In this document: positions 6,555-16,386 of the stretch, in pieces
How the letters are laid out: each line of letters begins with the position of its first letter
How positions within the stretch are numbered: position 1 is the first letter of the stretch
Assembly: GCF_023716865.1 (NCBI RefSeq)
Contig: NZ_CP092417.1
Location: forward strand, 3,636,001 to 3,700,000
Direction: 5' to 3'
DNA length: 64,000 nt
Source: Endozoicomonas sp. SCSIO W0465
GTDB lineage: Bacteria; Pseudomonadota; Gammaproteobacteria; Pseudomonadales; Endozoicomonadaceae
Position numbers and translations under genes: made by a program
The notes under the pieces: model-generated
What the model saw: only the letters and a program-made list of their open reading frames with translations
The model's database searches: none
What the model was told of the DNA's origin: nothing

Positions 6555-8736
6555 CTCTGACCTGTCCATTGACTACGTGATGCCTTCTGAGCGCACCAGT
6601 GACAGCGTTAAGGCAACCTATTGGGATAGAGAGAAAGGCTACAAAGAGCAAACCGTTCTCTGCGAGCTGCCCGGTGAAACTGCCGAGAATCCCGAAGAGA
6701 TCAGCCTGTTTGGCTGCACCAGTCACGAACAGGCATGGCGCGAGGGAATGTACTTGGCTGCTTCCAATCGTGAGCGGCGCGTTATGGTCAGCTTTAAGAC
6801 CGGCGTCGAGGGTTATATCCCTTCTTACGGCTCGATTGTGCTGGTCAATCACGACCTGTTGGGCAATGGTCAGATGTTTTCTGGCTATGTGATGGCGGCT
6901 GAAGAGAATGTATTGGTACTGGGCAATGAGATCAGTCTGCCCGGTGAAAACTGGTACATTGCTATTCGTGATAAATACGGCAGAGCCTCAGCCCCTCAGA
7001 AGATTGAGCAGGCAGGCGTTAACCGTGTGCGGGTATTGGGCGACCTGCCTGCAATCGTTACTGACACTTACAGCGCAGAGCCAAGCCATTACATGATTGG
7101 CCAGGGCTCCAACTGGTCAAAGCGGGTAAGAGTCACGTCAGTACAACCGGCCAATGATGACACCGTAAAGATCAGCGGGTTTATTGAATCTGACACGGTA
7201 CATTCTGCCGACTCTGGCGAAGCTCCACCGCCTTCTCCCGATCTGGGCTTGCCTAACCCTGCACCCGGCAAGGTGGAAGATTTACGGGCAACGCAGGGAG
7301 GCACAACCACACAGCCGGTTATTAATCTCAGCTGGCGGCAGGCTCCCAACTCTGAGCGCTACCTGATCGAATACAGCAAAGACGGGCGGCAAACATGGCA
7401 ACCTGCCGGAACGGGAACCAGCTATGTGACAAGTCACAGTTTTTCATGCGATCCGGGCATGGTCACGGCTCGCGTTGCGGGTATCGGTGCGCTCCTTGGT
7501 GAATGGACAGAGATTCAGGTCAACGCTGGCGGCGAGTTCGATACACCTGGGCAAGTGGTGCCGTTACTGGCGGAGCCTTTCACTGGTAATGGGCTGAAAG
7601 TGAAGTGGGAGCGAGAGGCAGCTGCAGCTCGATACCTGATACAAGTCATTCACGCTGACAGAGTGGTTAGGCAGGCTTACCTTGACCATACCTTCACAAG
7701 CTACGAATACAGCTATCAGGATGCGGAGCGGGACACTGCAGGACGTGTGCTCACCTTTCGGATTTGTGCCGAGAATGGCAATAATGTTTCTGGTGCCTGG
7801 AGAGAGCTGACAGCATCTAACCCAGTGCCAGCAGTGCCGAGTAGTGTAAAAGTAACCGGCCTGCTCAATACCCTGATGATTGAATGCGCAACGCCTGCTG
7901 ATACGGATATCAGGGAGTTAAGAGTTTACGGCTCGCAGACTTCAGGCTTTGAGCCTTCGGCGGCTAATCTGCTGCATACTTCGGTTAATGCGCTGACCAG
8001 TGTTACGGTGCCAACTGATTCTCACTGGTTTATCAGGCTGGCATGGGCTGATAACTGGGGAAATACCGGGCTTGCCTTTTCCGGGGAGTTTGAAGCGAAA
8101 GCGGATCAGATTCTTGAAACCGTGATTGGTGATGACTATATCGAAACTCCGATGTTAAAGGCTAACTGCATTACCTCGGAAAAGGTGGAGGGCGGCACGT
8201 TTACCGGGCGTGAGTTTAATGCATCCATGAGGGTTGTTGCTGGCTCTGGGAGTAATACCGCAGGTATGAATGGTTCGGTAGACCCTCAAAACCCAGCAAT
8301 CAATGAGATTCGGTTCTGGTCGGGAGCAGAATGGTTTGAAGCTGATACAGCGCCATTCCAGGTACGCAAGGATGGGTCTCTCTATGCAGTCAATGCGCGC
8401 ATTTCAGGAGATATAACTGGATCAAATATATCGGGCGGCATTGTTGAGGGCTCACGAGTTATGGGAGGTGTGATAGAAGGGTCTCTTATAGTATCTGGCT
8501 CCAATGTGGTTGTTTCCCCAACCACTGCCGATCAGGGGGTTGGCACAATACGCTACTTCTACAACAAAGGAGAGGAATACGAAATAATTTCTTATGATGC
8601 CAGCGCCAGTCTAGCCGTAGCGACCTACAACTACACCGGAGACGGTCAGGTTGAGATTGCAGGCGAGACCGCGTACAAAAACTTTGTGCGGTTTGGGGAT
8701 AGCTCTGCTGTTATTCCTATAGTGGTTCAATATTTA
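6555..8736 (+). pseudogene. Phage tail-tip (J/TipJ-like) protein, 5' part, truncated by IS3 and split by IS66
   Basis: The frame is open from the IS3 end (SDLSIDYVMPSERTSDSVKA) to 8736, 727 codons, with no start of its own. The early part resembles tail-tip baseplate modules of lambda J-like proteins (VMVSFKTGVEGYIPSYGSIV). It is followed by a Pro-rich linker (GEAPPPSPDLGLPNPAPGK), about two or three fibronectin-III-like units near residues 240-500, and a fibre-like C-terminal region with repetitive Gly/Ser turns (ISGDITGSNISGGIVEGSRV). The protein would contact the host receptor at the tip of a siphophage tail. It continues after the IS66 copy at 10353-10718. The N-terminal part is lost. Confidence 0.75.
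8729..8736. repeat. IS66 copy 1 target-site duplication AATATTTA
   Basis: The same octamer recurs at 10345-10352, directly after the other end of the IS. Removing the IS and one octamer rejoins the tail gene in frame. Confidence 0.95.
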
Positions 8737-10344
8737 GTAACTATTCAGCACTGAGCAAAGGCATATTACAGTAATTCCGAACAGCTCTATGAAGTGATTG
8801 ATATATGTCCATTCCCTGTTTTCTGGCAGACGACAAATAGCTGCGAATCCGTGCAAACATAGAACCACCGTCTGCACTCCTGAAGCAGCCTGAGATTTTC
8901 TGCTTTAACTTGGCCATTCGAACATCCCGCTCACTGCCATTGTTATCGAAGGGAATGGTAAAATCTGACATGAAGCGCAGTGTCTCAGCCTTGAACTCAG
9001 TGAGTCGTTTGAAGAGATTGTAAGCTTTAGTATTCTTGACTTTCTTGCGCTTAAGCTCCTCTCGTTGCTTCTCCATATAGACGACTTCTTTCATTAGAGC
9101 CCGCTGAAGCAACCGGTCATAAATCTTCTCGATTCGTTCACAGACAACACTTGGCATCTGTAGCATACCTATGGTCTTAAAGCCCTTGCAGTAATGCCAG
9201 GAAAGCCTCAGTAGCTTCATCAATCGCAACGCCAGTTGATTGCTGTCCCTATCAACAACACCCAAAAGCTCCCTCAGGTGATGGGCATTGCAAAGTACGT
9301 GAGTTGCCGCATATGCAAAATAGGATTTCCAATGATCATGAACCAGAACGCCTGCAAATGTTAGCAGTATGCCCATCGTGTCCATGGCCTCACGACCTCG
9401 CTTTTCAGACAAGTAGTAGAGCGTCCATTGTTCATCCCGCATAACGTGTAGCCAGTGCAAAGAGCCCTCGGCCCGCATACCCGTTTCATCGGCTCCGGCA
9501 ACAGACGATTCCCGCAAGGCGTCACGAATAACCTCTTCAGTAGAAGCCAGATTTTCATAGGTTCTGGCCACAAAATTGGCGACAGTGCCTGCACTTACAC
9601 TCATTTTATAGAGAGTATTAAAATACTCTGACACGCGCTTAAAAGGCAGGAAATGGTATTGGTTAAGATAGACGGCCATAGCCTGTGTGGCTGAGCCATA
9701 TTGTGCGGCAGCGGTAACACCTTCCGGGAATTCAGCCTGATTCCGACAACCACAAGTGCAGATTTTTACTTCAGCTCTATGGGCCGTTACTTCAAATTCA
9801 CCCGGTCTCCCTGGTTCAAACACCTGTCGTTCAATATATTTGACCGGCTCACTATCAAGAAGAGACGCCTGACATTTATTGCATTCTTTAACCGGAAGGT
9901 ACTCAATATAGTCAGGGATATCGACCTGTTTAAGACAAGTGCCCTGATGCCCTTTCTTTCCACCGGCTTTATTACCAGAAGACTGTCTCAGACTTTTAGG
10001 ATTGGGTTTTTCATCCGATGGATCGGTACCTTTATCTGCGGAAAGGTCGTCAGAATGATCTGGAGAATTACTGTTTTTACAAGGTTTTTGATAACCATCA
10101 GACGATGGCGGCTTGCTGCTGTTTTGACTGTTCTTGCCAACCTTTTCTTCCAATTCTCGACATCGCTCTTCCAGACAGGCAACTCTCATCCGCAGCTCTG
10201 CATTCTCTTTCAAGAGAATCTCAGCCGACATAGTTGCGGGTAGTTCTGGAATCATGCTGGCGAATATTGTGGAAAAATGGTGCTTAAGAGGATGGTATAA
10301 AAATCAGAAAATTCCAGATTTATGTGGGGGTGCTGAACAGTTAC
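8737..10344 (-). mobile_element. IS66-family element, copy 1 (1608 bp, single ORF)
   Basis: The ends are GTAACTATTCAGCACTGAG and, inward from the right, GTAACTGTTCAGCACCCCC, with a perfect 8-bp target duplication. Only a tnpC-type gene is present, with no tnpA/tnpB accessory genes, as in the ISBst12-type branch of IS66. Two more copies of the same 1608-bp unit are at 35260-36867 and, split by an intron, 39225-42763. I see one base difference (C at 9893, T in copies 2 and 3). Confidence 0.93.
8741..10255 (-). CDS. IS66-family transposase TnpC (copy 1)
   Basis: This 504-residue protein has an N-terminal leucine-zipper-like helix (LLKENAELRMRVACLEERC), a low-complexity linker (NSQNSSKPPSSDGYQ), a zinc-ribbon-like part (CNKCQASLL and CTCGCRNQ) and the DDE_Tnp_IS66 core. 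The core shows AGADETGMRAEGSLHWLHV with the first Asp, VHDHWKSYF and CNAHHLREL, and NNGSERDVRM with the Glu. Single-ORF IS66 elements need no accessory TnpA/TnpB. The frame is intact. It lies antisense to the phage tail gene it splits. Confidence 0.92.
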   Translation of the reverse strand: MIPELPATMSAEILLKENAELRMRVACLEERCRELEEKVGKNSQNSSKPPSSDGYQKPCKNSNSPDHSDDLSADKGTDPSDEKPNPKSLRQSSGNKAGGKKGHQGTCLKQVDIPDYIEYLPVKECNKCQASLLDSEPVKYIERQVFEPGRPGEFEVTAHRAEVKICTCGCRNQAEFPEGVTAAAQYGSATQAMAVYLNQYHFLPFKRVSEYFNTLYKMSVSAGTVANFVARTYENLASTEEVIRDALRESSVAGADETGMRAEGSLHWLHVMRDEQWTLYYLSEKRGREAMDTMGILLTFAGVLVHDHWKSYFAYAATHVLCNAHHLRELLGVVDRDSNQLALRLMKLLRLSWHYCKGFKTIGMLQMPSVVCERIEKIYDRLLQRALMKEVVYMEKQREELKRKKVKNTKAYNLFKRLTEFKAETLRFMSDFTIPFDNNGSERDVRMAKLKQKISGCFRSADGGSMFARIRSYLSSARKQGMDIYQSLHRAVRNYCNMPLLSAE

Positions 10345-10352
10345 AATATTTA

Positions 10353-10718
10353 TTGAGCTGGTCTCTGAACGACTGCAGGTCAGGTTCTCCCTGTACAGAT
10401 AGAACCGAGTACCCATCCACCTTTGTCATAGAAGGCATTACCAAAGATGGGTCTATAACCGCTTTGGGCGCCTGGAATCCAAGGACTGATTACGATTCAG
10501 TCCGTGATGTAATGGGGACAGCCAAGAGAACGTGTTGCACTCAGTTTCATCCCGGTTCAGACCCTGTTTGCCACACATACAGCTCTTCTGTAGTAAGAGA
10601 GAAATTCTTTACCAAGAACTTAGTCATCAATTATTCAGGGCAACTTACCGGCATTCGTATCCGCGCTGCGAATAACGCTCAGACAGTACCCACCATAACG
10701 ATTAAAGGACGGCTGTAA
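10353..10718 (+). pseudogene. Phage tail-tip protein, 3' part
   Basis: This is the continuation of the frame ending at 8736. After removing the IS66 and one TSD copy the reading passes ...VVQYLLSWSLNDCRSG and runs 121 codons to the stop at 10716-10718. The C-terminal region ends in a beta-rich segment (NLVINYSGQLTGIRIRAAN) of the kind found at phage fibre ends. The stop is followed directly by the ATG of the next gene. Its function is as for the 5' part. Confidence 0.75.
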
Positions 10719-11016
10719 ATGACAGAGGTTAATTATTACAACATCACCCCTGACGACTGGAAAGGCACGAAGCTGAACTTCGTTGGAGATGAAACAGCAT
10801 GTAATAGGCTTGCGGATAAAATTATAAAAATTATTGCAAATGATCCAGATGAGGACATAAGGACATACTCATTTGATAGCTCTACAACGCCCATGCTGCA
10901 CACAGCAACTACGGTATTCTTGATTGATACTGCCTTGCATCCACAGCAAGTTCAAATGGCCAAGGATAATAAAGTTCTGCTTGTCTATATGACCTATGAG
11001 GAGGCTACAGGCTACT
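10719..11016 (+). pseudogene. Phage tail-associated hypothetical, 5' part (split by IS4)
   Basis: The ATG follows the stop of the tail gene without a gap, which is typical of a phage late operon. There are 99 codons plus one base, and the gene is then cut by the IS4-type element. With the insertion removed the frame reads EEATGYYREQEELQATDY and continues at 12459. The restored protein has 151 residues. Its first half has an alpha/beta look (TTVFLIDTALHPQQVQMA), and the second half is helical and charged. I do not recognise a named family. Its place after the J-like gene suggests a tail or fibre chaperone role, but that is only inference. Confidence 0.6.
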
Positions 11017-12448
11017 CTTAGGGTAGACATTAAGCTCAAAAAAGGTTCGTTTCCGGCGGCAGAACCCACCTTGAACAGCCACAATAAAGCTTCGAAACCA
11101 TTATCAATGGCTGAACAAGATGAGTACTGCAAATAGTAGATTAGTTGAAAAAAACTGTTGACCTGTTTCGACCGGTCAGAACTCCTAAGTATGGCGGAAC
11201 AGCTTGGTTTTACTATACGACAGCGAGATATCCGTCCTTTGGATTTTATCCTCTCACTGATCGATGCCCTCGCTGGTGATGGAAACTGCGATACCCAGGC
11301 GGATCTACACCGTAAATTTAACGAGTTGACGGGGCTGAATGTCTCTTATCGTTCTTGGGCAAATCAAGCTAAAAAGGACGCGCTGCCTACTCTTATCCTG
11401 TGGCTATGGGTGCAGTGTCTGGAAATATTTTCCCGCAAAGTCATGGCGTTTGATGAAGACAGTCCATTTTCAGAGTTTGAGCACATTCTGATTCAGGACG
11501 GTTCGTCACAAGCTGTCTATGATGCCCTGAAAGAAGCATTTCCCGGCAGGTTCTCAACGGTCAGTCCTGCTGCCGTCGAGCTTCATACGACAATGGATCT
11601 TCTCACCAACAACCTGGTGCGGGTGCAGCTGACTGAAGATACCCGTTCAGAAAGAGACTGTCTGCCACCACTGCCAACATCCATGGCCTATATCCTGATG
11701 CTAATGGATGCCGGTTATTTTGAGCTGGAACTCTTTGCCGCTATTGATGACAGGGAGGGTTCTTTTATCTGCAAGGCACCTCAGAGTATCAACCCGACGA
11801 TACTCAGCGCGGTACGGGAGGATGGCAAGAATCTCAATCGCTACAAAGGACAAAAACTGAAGGATGTACTGTCTGGCTTCCCCAAAGACCAGTGCCTCGA
11901 CCTGGATGTAGAATGGCCGGGATTCAAAGCCTGGCCATTCCGCTTGGTTGTCCGCTGGAATGACAAAAAACAGAAGTGGGTTTTCGTTGTGACCAACCTG
12001 AACCGGGTGGAGTTCACCTTGAGTGATGTGCTCCAGGCCTATCGTCTACGGTGGCAGATAGAGCTGATTTTCAAAGAGATCAAATCCTATTCAGGGTGGC
12101 ATCGTTTTAACACCAAATCAGCGACACTGGTGTTTAGCCTGATTCTGATGTCCTTTGTGGTTGTGACGTTGAAAAGGTACCTTGCCCATGCTGCACAGGC
12201 GAACCTCTGTGAAAGTGGGAGCATTGAGGAAATCTCGACGCACAAGGTGATGAAAAGTGGGACTCACCTGTTTGGTAATGTGATTTCATCGTTGATAAAT
12301 GCAGGAAAGTCATTGGTCTCATGCATTAAAAAGCTACTGGACTTCTGGGGAAATAATGCGAAACGAGAACACCCTGCACGGGATGGTTGTTCAGGGCGTA
12401 CAAGATTAGGCTTCTGTGCAGTGGGTGGAGCTTAATGTCTACCTTAAG
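11017..12448 (+). mobile_element. IS4-family element (1432 bp)
   Basis: The inverted repeats CTTAGGGTAGACATTAAG at 11017 and, inward from 12448, CTTAAGGTAGACATTAAG share 20 of 21 bases, including GGTAGACATTAAGCTC. A 10-bp target duplication ACAGGCTACT lies at 11007-11016 and 12449-12458, a length usual for IS4. Confidence 0.92.
11158..12435 (+). CDS. IS4-family transposase
   Basis: This 425-residue protein reads from a TTG at 11158. An ATG at 11191 is the alternative, but the residues before it (FDRSELLSMAEQLGF) look like the conserved N-terminus. The DDE catalytic parts are visible: ILIQDGSSQAVYD with the first Asp, and the Y(2)R(3)E(6)K signature as YRLRWQIELIFKEIK. The C-terminal tail (GCSGRTRLGFCAVGGA) reads into the IS end. 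It catalyses cut-and-paste transposition. The frame is intact. Confidence 0.9.
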   Translation: MTCFDRSELLSMAEQLGFTIRQRDIRPLDFILSLIDALAGDGNCDTQADLHRKFNELTGLNVSYRSWANQAKKDALPTLILWLWVQCLEIFSRKVMAFDEDSPFSEFEHILIQDGSSQAVYDALKEAFPGRFSTVSPAAVELHTTMDLLTNNLVRVQLTEDTRSERDCLPPLPTSMAYILMLMDAGYFELELFAAIDDREGSFICKAPQSINPTILSAVREDGKNLNRYKGQKLKDVLSGFPKDQCLDLDVEWPGFKAWPFRLVVRWNDKKQKWVFVVTNLNRVEFTLSDVLQAYRLRWQIELIFKEIKSYSGWHRFNTKSATLVFSLILMSFVVVTLKRYLAHAAQANLCESGSIEEISTHKVMKSGTHLFGNVISSLINAGKSLVSCIKKLLDFWGNNAKREHPARDGCSGRTRLGFCAVGGA

Positions 12449-12458
12449 ACAGGCTACT

Positions 12459-12616
12459 ATCGCGAACAGGAAGAGCTGCAGGCAACAGACTACCAGATAC
12501 TGAAATTAATGGAGCGGTATCTGGTTATACCTGAAAATGACGTTGATGCAATCGCACTTCTGAAGAGGCGGGCAAATTTACGGGCATCTCTAAATCTGCG
12601 AGCCATAAAGCCATAA
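12459..12616 (+). pseudogene. Phage tail-associated hypothetical, 3' part
   Basis: This is the continuation of the gene at 10719. The codon TAT is restored from T at 11016 and AT at 12459-12460. The remaining 51 codons read REQEELQATDYQILKLMERY and end ...ASLNLRAIKP. The segment is charged and helical, like the C-terminal oligomerisation part of small tail proteins. The function is unknown. Confidence 0.6.
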
Positions 12617-12662
12617 CTGGACACTTTCACCTGCTCGAAAAAGGTTAAGGATTGAATTTTTA

Positions 12663-12872
12663 TCACTGAGTATCCCACCCAAGCAACTCATTAGGCGATG
12701 ACTCAAGGATGAGGCAAAGCTGATAGAAAGTGTCGAGCCTTGGCACTGACTTTCCACTACACCACTTGGACACGGCAGGCTGAGACACGCCTGCCAGTGC
12801 TGCTACCCTCCTTTCACTGATGCGCTTCCTTGCCATTATTTTTAATAGCTGTTGCGGGAACTGATAGCGCAA
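12663..12872 (-). CDS. Small XRE-family HTH regulator
   Basis: This 69-residue protein reads from a TTG at 12872, or 57 residues from an ATG at 12836 (MARKRISERRVAALAGVSQ). The core ERRVAALAGVSQPAVSKWCSG is a helix-turn-helix of the Cro/C1 type, followed by VPRLDTFYQLCLILESSPNE as in HTH_3 domains. Such proteins repress phage or plasmid promoters. It is divergent from the small ORF at 16707. The shared intergenic region was about 220 bp before two insertions pushed the genes 3.8 kb apart. The C-terminus ends right after the HTH domain, so it carries no separate dimerisation domain. Confidence 0.7.
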   Translation of the reverse strand: MRYQFPQQLLKIMARKRISERRVAALAGVSQPAVSKWCSGKSVPRLDTFYQLCLILESSPNELLGWDTQ

Positions 12873-12919
12873 GAAAAACCCCTAACTGATGCCGGTTTTC
12901 TCTCAATAACCCTGAGTTA

Positions 12920-14446
12920 CTCGACTTTAGAGTCTGTATAAAACGATAATTCGGTCAGCTTTTTATAGTGAAGCAAGCCGAAATCAGTGAACTGTTTTTC
13001 CAAGTTCGTTATTACTTCCGTTTTTTGCCTAAAAGCCTTTAGTTATGCTGCTTCTGAATTATCCGGTATTAACTGGTCGATCAGATCGCGAAAATTGAAC
13101 TCATATTTTTGCTTATATCTGTTCCAGCCCTTGCGAATAGAGAACCTCGGAATAATTCCTGAAAGAGCAATTTTCATCATGCCTGCAGTGGTTGTATCCG
13201 GGCTTCTCCAGGGTATCCGAGAAATATTCAGACATGCCTGATTTTTACAAACGGTTAATAACTGCAATAATGCATAGCCTGCCATTTTCAAATGCATCCA
13301 TCGAAGCAGTGTTCGCAATTTCTGCTGCCATAAATGGCAACAGCCAAAAGCATGTTTGAGTTGGTGAAACATTGGCTCTACCGGCCATCTCCGGGAATAG
13401 GCACGAAGCACCTCCAGTCCCTCAAGTTCCGGATTGGTCGAGATGAATATTCTGCTTTCGGTCAGACCTTTGTCATTTTCAAAGCGACTCCAGACGACGC
13501 GTACTTCACGACCTTTAAGGAATCTGGCGCGACAGATCAGGGTACGATAACGTATTTTGCGAAATTTGCCGTACATCCATACTGTTGCTTTTTCTTCCGG
13601 CAGTTTCTTAACCTGTTCTGTCGTCATCTTGATGCCGTACTTTTTTGGGCGCCCTCGCTTCTTTACGGTGGGTGCTGGCGGCAAAGCATAGAGGGCCCGA
13701 TTTGAAGGTATCTGACCAACAACTTCTATGTTCATTTCCAGAGCTGGCTTTATCAGTGTCCAGTTCATATACCAGCAATCGGTTAGCAGGCGTAGCACTC
13801 GATCCTTCACTTCATTGCGTACCACCCTGAGCATGGCCACGGCAATTTTCAGTTTGCTGGTGTTACCTGAAGCTGGTGTCGGAAATGAGATCACCGGTAT
13901 GGCGGTAAATACTTCATCTGCAGCCCGCTCAAATATGATGGCCAGGGAAACCCAACACTGCCCCCAGATGTACGTCGGCCGATTGCGTTTCTTGCTGTGT
14001 TGATGATGTGTACGACAAGCAGGGGCTTTGTCGGAAAACCGTTCGATTACCCAGTCATCAAGCCCCAGGACCACAGGTTGATTCTCAGGAGCTTTGGAGC
14101 AGACCAGACGGATCAAGTGGCGTGCCAAGTTCTTCCATTGCCACTTGCCCTGAGATAGCCAGTGGTGGTAGCTGCTCCACACACAATGAAAATCAATTGT
14201 TAACAACGCCTGTGTAACAAAGCCGTCGGCTGAAAGCATGCAACCGAACAGCAGTTCGCAGAACGTTGGTACTGCAGTTGATGATAGCGCTCCAGCAAGA
14301 AAGGTTGTATATGAAGCGAGCTCCCTGAGGATTACTTGATGATCTGAAGTGAGCATGGCAACCATCTCGAATTTCGTCATTGGGGATGGTTGCTTTTAGC
14401 AGATTATGCGCCGGAACTATTGTGCTCTTAAAACTCTAAAGTCGAG
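12920..14446 (-). mobile_element. IS4-superfamily element (1527 bp)
   Basis: The terminal repeats begin CTCGACTTTAGAGT at both ends. A 9-bp target duplication CCTGAGTTA lies at 12911-12919 and 14447-14455. The element sits in the intergenic region upstream of the XRE gene. Confidence 0.92.
13043..14380 (-). CDS. DDE transposase (IS4/IS701-like, DDE_5 type)
   Basis: This 445-residue protein has the first catalytic Asp probably in VVLGLDDWVIERFSD, the second in LRLLTDCWYMNW, and the Y(2)R(3)E(6)K-type signature as YSRRWPVEPMFHQLK. An RGRPKKYG basic patch lies between the second and third. It mobilises its own 1.5-kb element. The frame is intact and the TSD is perfect, so the insertion is probably recent. 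IS701 members usually give a 4-bp duplication, so the 9-bp duplication seen here favours an IS4 assignment. Confidence 0.85.
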   Translation of the reverse strand: MTKFEMVAMLTSDHQVILRELASYTTFLAGALSSTAVPTFCELLFGCMLSADGFVTQALLTIDFHCVWSSYHHWLSQGKWQWKNLARHLIRLVCSKAPENQPVVLGLDDWVIERFSDKAPACRTHHQHSKKRNRPTYIWGQCWVSLAIIFERAADEVFTAIPVISFPTPASGNTSKLKIAVAMLRVVRNEVKDRVLRLLTDCWYMNWTLIKPALEMNIEVVGQIPSNRALYALPPAPTVKKRGRPKKYGIKMTTEQVKKLPEEKATVWMYGKFRKIRYRTLICRARFLKGREVRVVWSRFENDKGLTESRIFISTNPELEGLEVLRAYSRRWPVEPMFHQLKHAFGCCHLWQQKLRTLLRWMHLKMAGYALLQLLTVCKNQACLNISRIPWRSPDTTTAGMMKIALSGIIPRFSIRKGWNRYKQKYEFNFRDLIDQLIPDNSEAA

Positions 14447-15277
14447 CCTGAGTTATACTTTTTTAAAAAATTGAGGCTCTTTTCCAATTCCAGACTGCTA
14501 TGTAACCAGCAAGTTGACTAAGGGCTGAAGAAGACTTTTGCCTCTTCGGCCAATATTATGCAAAAACTCAAAAAAGCCAAGGTAAAGGGGTAAAGCCTCT
14601 TGGGATATTCCCCTGTGAGGCCTTAGCCACGAGCGTAGAAGTGACCAAAACCCCTCCATAGTATTAACATGCACCTCGTAAATACCGTCTTTGTCATCAT
14701 CACGAGCATACTCACCTTTGCCGTGACAGACCGTTTTATGTCTGAAGCCCCAGCTTTCAAGGTCATCATAGATGTTGTATTCATCGGTATAAATCTGGCT
14801 CTGTGGGGCTACGTGTTTCTTGATAAATGGTTCGATTGTCGCCTTCTTAACGTTCGACAGCATGTTGATAATGACCTGACCTCCCCTTTGAATCATTCCC
14901 AATACCGGCGGTTTGTCTTTTTCAAGAGTCCCACGGCCCGGAGCGCCTTTAAGCCTTCTTTTTCTCGGTGGACGATCCAGATTTTTTTAATGCTTCAGGG
15001 TGTCCCTTGTGACCAGCTACAATGTAGACCTCGTCGAATTCAACTTCGCCATCAAGAATCACTTCAGGCTTTCGGTCAACAACACCATTTCGTAAGACTG
15101 TGGTCATATGGTGTGCATCACTGACACACAGATCAAGTTCCTGAGCTATCTGGCTGTTGGAGACGTTCAGCCCCATTAAATAGAGACAGGCAATCCAGAC
15201 TTTGAGTGGTCGGTGGTGTCCTGCGAAAACCGTATTTGTCAGGTCATCGAAGTAGCGCTTACAGGACTTACAGTAAT

Positions 15278-16386
15278 GGCTAAGTTACCGTTAATGGTTG
15301 GAAGCACCAATGTTCAGTAATTCTGCTGATCAACCGGCCAACAGTTAATTTTTTTGCTGCCGTCAGTTCTCGCCTCCAGGCCAGATAATGGGGAAGGTAA
15401 CGAGTTGCAACCCCTTGGAATACGCCGCCAATCCAGCGTTTTAAATGACTGTGATAAGAATTTACAGTCTGGATGTGGTAGATGCCTTCAACAACATGTT
15501 GACCTGCTGATGTCACCAGCTCCTTGAAGACAAATCCAAGCTTGTCAGCAAGTTTTTCGTGAGCGAGGTGTGCATCCGCACAGACCGTGGCCTGTATCGA
15601 TATGCGGCCATTTAAATGCCTGCACAATTCATTAGCACTTTCGTTTTCTAATACACCGTCAACGGTATTTCGATTACGGTCCCGAGCCACCATTACCGGG
15701 ACTTTTCGGGCTTTGTTGGGATCATTACCCCGCTTTCGGGTTGGCCGTGGAAGGCCTTCTCTTTGCCCTTTGAAGGATTCACGGAAAAATGTTTCATCAA
15801 GCTCAGTAATGCCACAAAGCTCTTCTGCTTGATCATTATTAATCACTTCAAGAAAGCGGTGACGCCAGCGGAACGCAGTTTTCAAGTCAATGGCATTCTC
15901 AGCAGCAGCTGGTCGCAAGACCATAGAGTGAGTCATACCTGCGAGGTACTTGTTCCATTTTTCAGGGTGCCTGAGCCTTGCCAAAGGCGTTCCACTAAAG
16001 GCGTTAAACGTTGAGTCGCAAGTCTTGCAGTGGTAGCGCTGTCGGCCATTTCGTATGCCCCAGCGACCAACGCTATGGCTTTTGCATTTGGGGCACCTGG
16101 GGTTTTCGGCAAATTGGGCAAGTATGCTCTTTTCTACGTCAGGTGTTGCATTATCGTTATTGGGTATAGATTCACTGTAAACAGGTTCAGAGTCAGTGGT
16201 TTCTACTACCTCGGTAACCTCTATTTGAGTACTAAGGAGCGAGTTGTTAAGAATGTCTCGCTGTTCACTGGTTAATGTTGAAATGGAATCAATAAAATTC
16301 TGGAAGAGTTCAGATTGCATATCACTCCCCTACAACGTAGATTTTATGGGAGTTTAGCTGATTCAACCATTAACGGTAACTTAGCC
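15278..16386 (-). mobile_element. Nested IS1595-type element (1109 bp)
   Basis: The perfect terminal repeats GGCTAAGTTACCGTTAATGG and its complement at the other end mark the borders. The flanks share TACAGTAAT (15269-15277 and 16387-16395). This is 9 bp, where IS1595 elements usually duplicate 8. Confidence 0.92.
15280..16320 (-). CDS. IS1595-family transposase (ISSod11-like)
   Basis: This 346-residue protein has a Zn ribbon (CPKCKSHSVGRWGIRNGRQR, then YHCKTCDSTF) at about residues 75-105, then an HTH-like linker and the ISXO2-like DDE domain. The DDE domain shows ITELDETFFRESFKGQREGL with the first Asp, VCADAHLAHEKL with the second, and the conserved end VNSYHSHLKRWIGGVFQGVA. The stop codon lies inside the terminal repeat. 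The N-terminal 60 residues are acidic and rich in Ser/Thr. The frame is intact and the element is probably active or recently so. Confidence 0.9.
   Translation of the reverse strand: MQSELFQNFIDSISTLTSEQRDILNNSLLSTQIEVTEVVETTDSEPVYSESIPNNDNATPDVEKSILAQFAENPRCPKCKSHSVGRWGIRNGRQRYHCKTCDSTFNAFSGTPLARLRHPEKWNKYLAGMTHSMVLRPAAAENAIDLKTAFRWRHRFLEVINNDQAEELCGITELDETFFRESFKGQREGLPRPTRKRGNDPNKARKVPVMVARDRNRNTVDGVLENESANELCRHLNGRISIQATVCADAHLAHEKLADKLGFVFKELVTSAGQHVVEGIYHIQTVNSYHSHLKRWIGGVFQGVATRYLPHYLAWRRELTAAKKLTVGRLISRITEHWCFQPLTVT

Noticed and set aside
9701..10243. 180-codon plus-strand frame, repeated at 36224-36766
   Set aside because: It is the antisense shadow of the IS66 transposase and appears wherever that IS does.
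10134..10337. Apparent in-frame start of the tail gene 3' part inside IS66
   Set aside because: These codons belong to the IS end. The real upstream exon is at 6555-8736.
13334..13705. Plus-strand frames at 13334-14217
   Set aside because: They are antisense to the intact transposase at 13043-14380.
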